A stretch of 64,000 bases of DNA from Halioxenophilus aromaticivorans (lineage in GTDB: Bacteria > Pseudomonadota > Gammaproteobacteria > Pseudomonadales > Cellvibrionaceae), in the NCBI RefSeq assembly GCF_042850945.1, contig NZ_AP031496.1, positions 1,240,001 through 1,304,000 on the forward strand. Direction: 5' to 3'. Position 1 is the stretch's first letter. Each line of letters starts with the position of its first letter. This document shows positions 63,506 to 64,000 of this stretch, in pieces. The notes below the pieces were generated by a model. That model made no database searches. It worked only from the letters and a program-made list of their open reading frames with translations, and was not told where the DNA came from. The position numbers were made by a program, and so were the translations under genes.

Positions 63506-64000
63506 ATGCAGCACAACCCTAAGTTATATCAGCACCCCGTTTTTTCTTTTACCACTTTAAAGTCATCGTTCAGCAATCCCTTATTTAAAACATTGCTCGC
63601 TGCAGGCGTTGCTGGCGCACTAATGCCATCTGCGCAGGCGCAGCAAAACTCACGATCTTCTGCCGTGCTACTTGAAGAGGTTGTGGTTACTGCCCGTAAA
63701 CGAGACGAAAATTCACAGGATGTTCCGTTGGCGATTTCTGCCTACGGCGAAGGCCAATTAGACGCATTAAAGGTGCGTGATTTGGAGGATCTTTCGGTGG
63801 GTATGCCCAATGTGTCTTTGGATGACACCGGTACCGCCAGAGGTTACGCCAACTTCTCCATTCGTGGTTTGGGTATCAACAGCTCCATTATTTCCATAGA
63901 TCCAACCGTGGGTATGTTTGTCGATGGCGTCTATCTTGGTGTGTCCGCCGGCCAAGTGTTTGATATGTTCGATCTCGAAAGCATTGAAGTTTTGCGTGGC
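63506..64000 (+). CDS. TonB-dependent outer-membrane receptor (3' end outside window)
   Basis: 165 residues visible, preceded by GGAGG. N-terminal signal ends near MPSAQAQQ. The TonB-box-like segment LLEEVVVTARKRDENSQDVPLAIS and plug domain (NFSIRGLGINSSIISIDPTVGMFVDGVYLGVS, then DLESIEVLRG) are clear. Barrel missing. Neighbouring beta-oxidation genes suggest that it imports a lipid, sterol or aromatic-type substrate; inference. Confidence 0.92.
   Translation, partial: MQHNPKLYQHPVFSFTTLKSSFSNPLFKTLLAAGVAGALMPSAQAQQNSRSSAVLLEEVVVTARKRDENSQDVPLAISAYGEGQLDALKVRDLEDLSVGMPNVSLDDTGTARGYANFSIRGLGINSSIISIDPTVGMFVDGVYLGVSAGQVFDMFDLESIEVLRG

Noticed and set aside
1..64000. tRNA, rRNA and CRISPR
   Set aside because: No cloverleaf, ribosomal RNA segment or regularly spaced direct repeats of CRISPR type were recognised while reading; a covariance-model scan would settle small RNAs.

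Overview
The window reads as chromosome of an aerobic, probably marine, Gram-negative gammaproteobacterium. The best taxonomic clue is a single-chain BioH-BioC fusion, which I know from Saccharophagus and Teredinibacter (Cellvibrionaceae). The hslR / hslO / pckA / yrfG / cysQ neighbourhood, TonB-dependent receptor, outer-membrane barrels and LPS-type glycosyltransferases fit that placement. No rRNA, tRNA or CRISPR array was seen.

Layout. 1-1625: 3' truncated S9 peptidase (minus). 1792-7861: six-gene minus-strand operon with a hydrazine-synthase-alpha-like monoheme lipoprotein, two outer-membrane barrels (one with an SH3 domain), a TlpA thioredoxin, a tiny DUF4266 lipoprotein with a Cys/Gly tail, and a DUF3570 barrel. 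Across a 1 kb divergent gap, 8917-14303 encodes a monoheme secreted protein, a diheme LamG lipoprotein and a Tat-exported DUF1501-like protein. Together these two arms look like a poorly described cell-envelope redox system. 14740-16497: Ig-like lipoprotein.

16.55-21.9 kb: AT-richer accessory island between a decayed copy and the intact copy of the tex 3' end (37 bp perfect direct repeat). It carries a dead IS481-type transposase, two unknown genes including a lipoprotein, a Tse2-like ADP-ribosyltransferase toxin with a Tsi2-like immunity protein, and small membrane proteins.

21.9-31.9 kb: housekeeping genes: tex, a membrane protein, a sirtuin and a convergent GNAT acetyltransferase, pckA, hslO, a DUF4124 protein, a Deg-type protease and hslR. 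32.0-39.3 kb: LPS/glycan cluster of glycosyltransferases, a YrbL-type kinase-like protein, an O-antigen ligase-like protein and an ELM1 family protein, lying between hslR and yrfG. 40.1-43.8 kb: cysQ, a GT25 glycosyltransferase, two small unknown genes and comF.

43.9-48.4 kb: biotin operon bioB-bioF-bioHC-bioD with a BirA-type operator overlapping its promoter. 48.5-55.7 kb: thiamine operon thiC-thiO-thiS-thiG-thiDE-thiF(rhodanese) behind a TPP riboswitch. 55.9-61.8 kb: beta-oxidation operon (acyl-CoA dehydrogenase, hydratase/3-hydroxyacyl-CoA dehydrogenase, thiolase, MaoC hydratase), then a convergent AraC-type regulator and the start of a TonB-dependent receptor cut by the window end.

All family names come from reading motifs and gene order; no database search or alignment was run.
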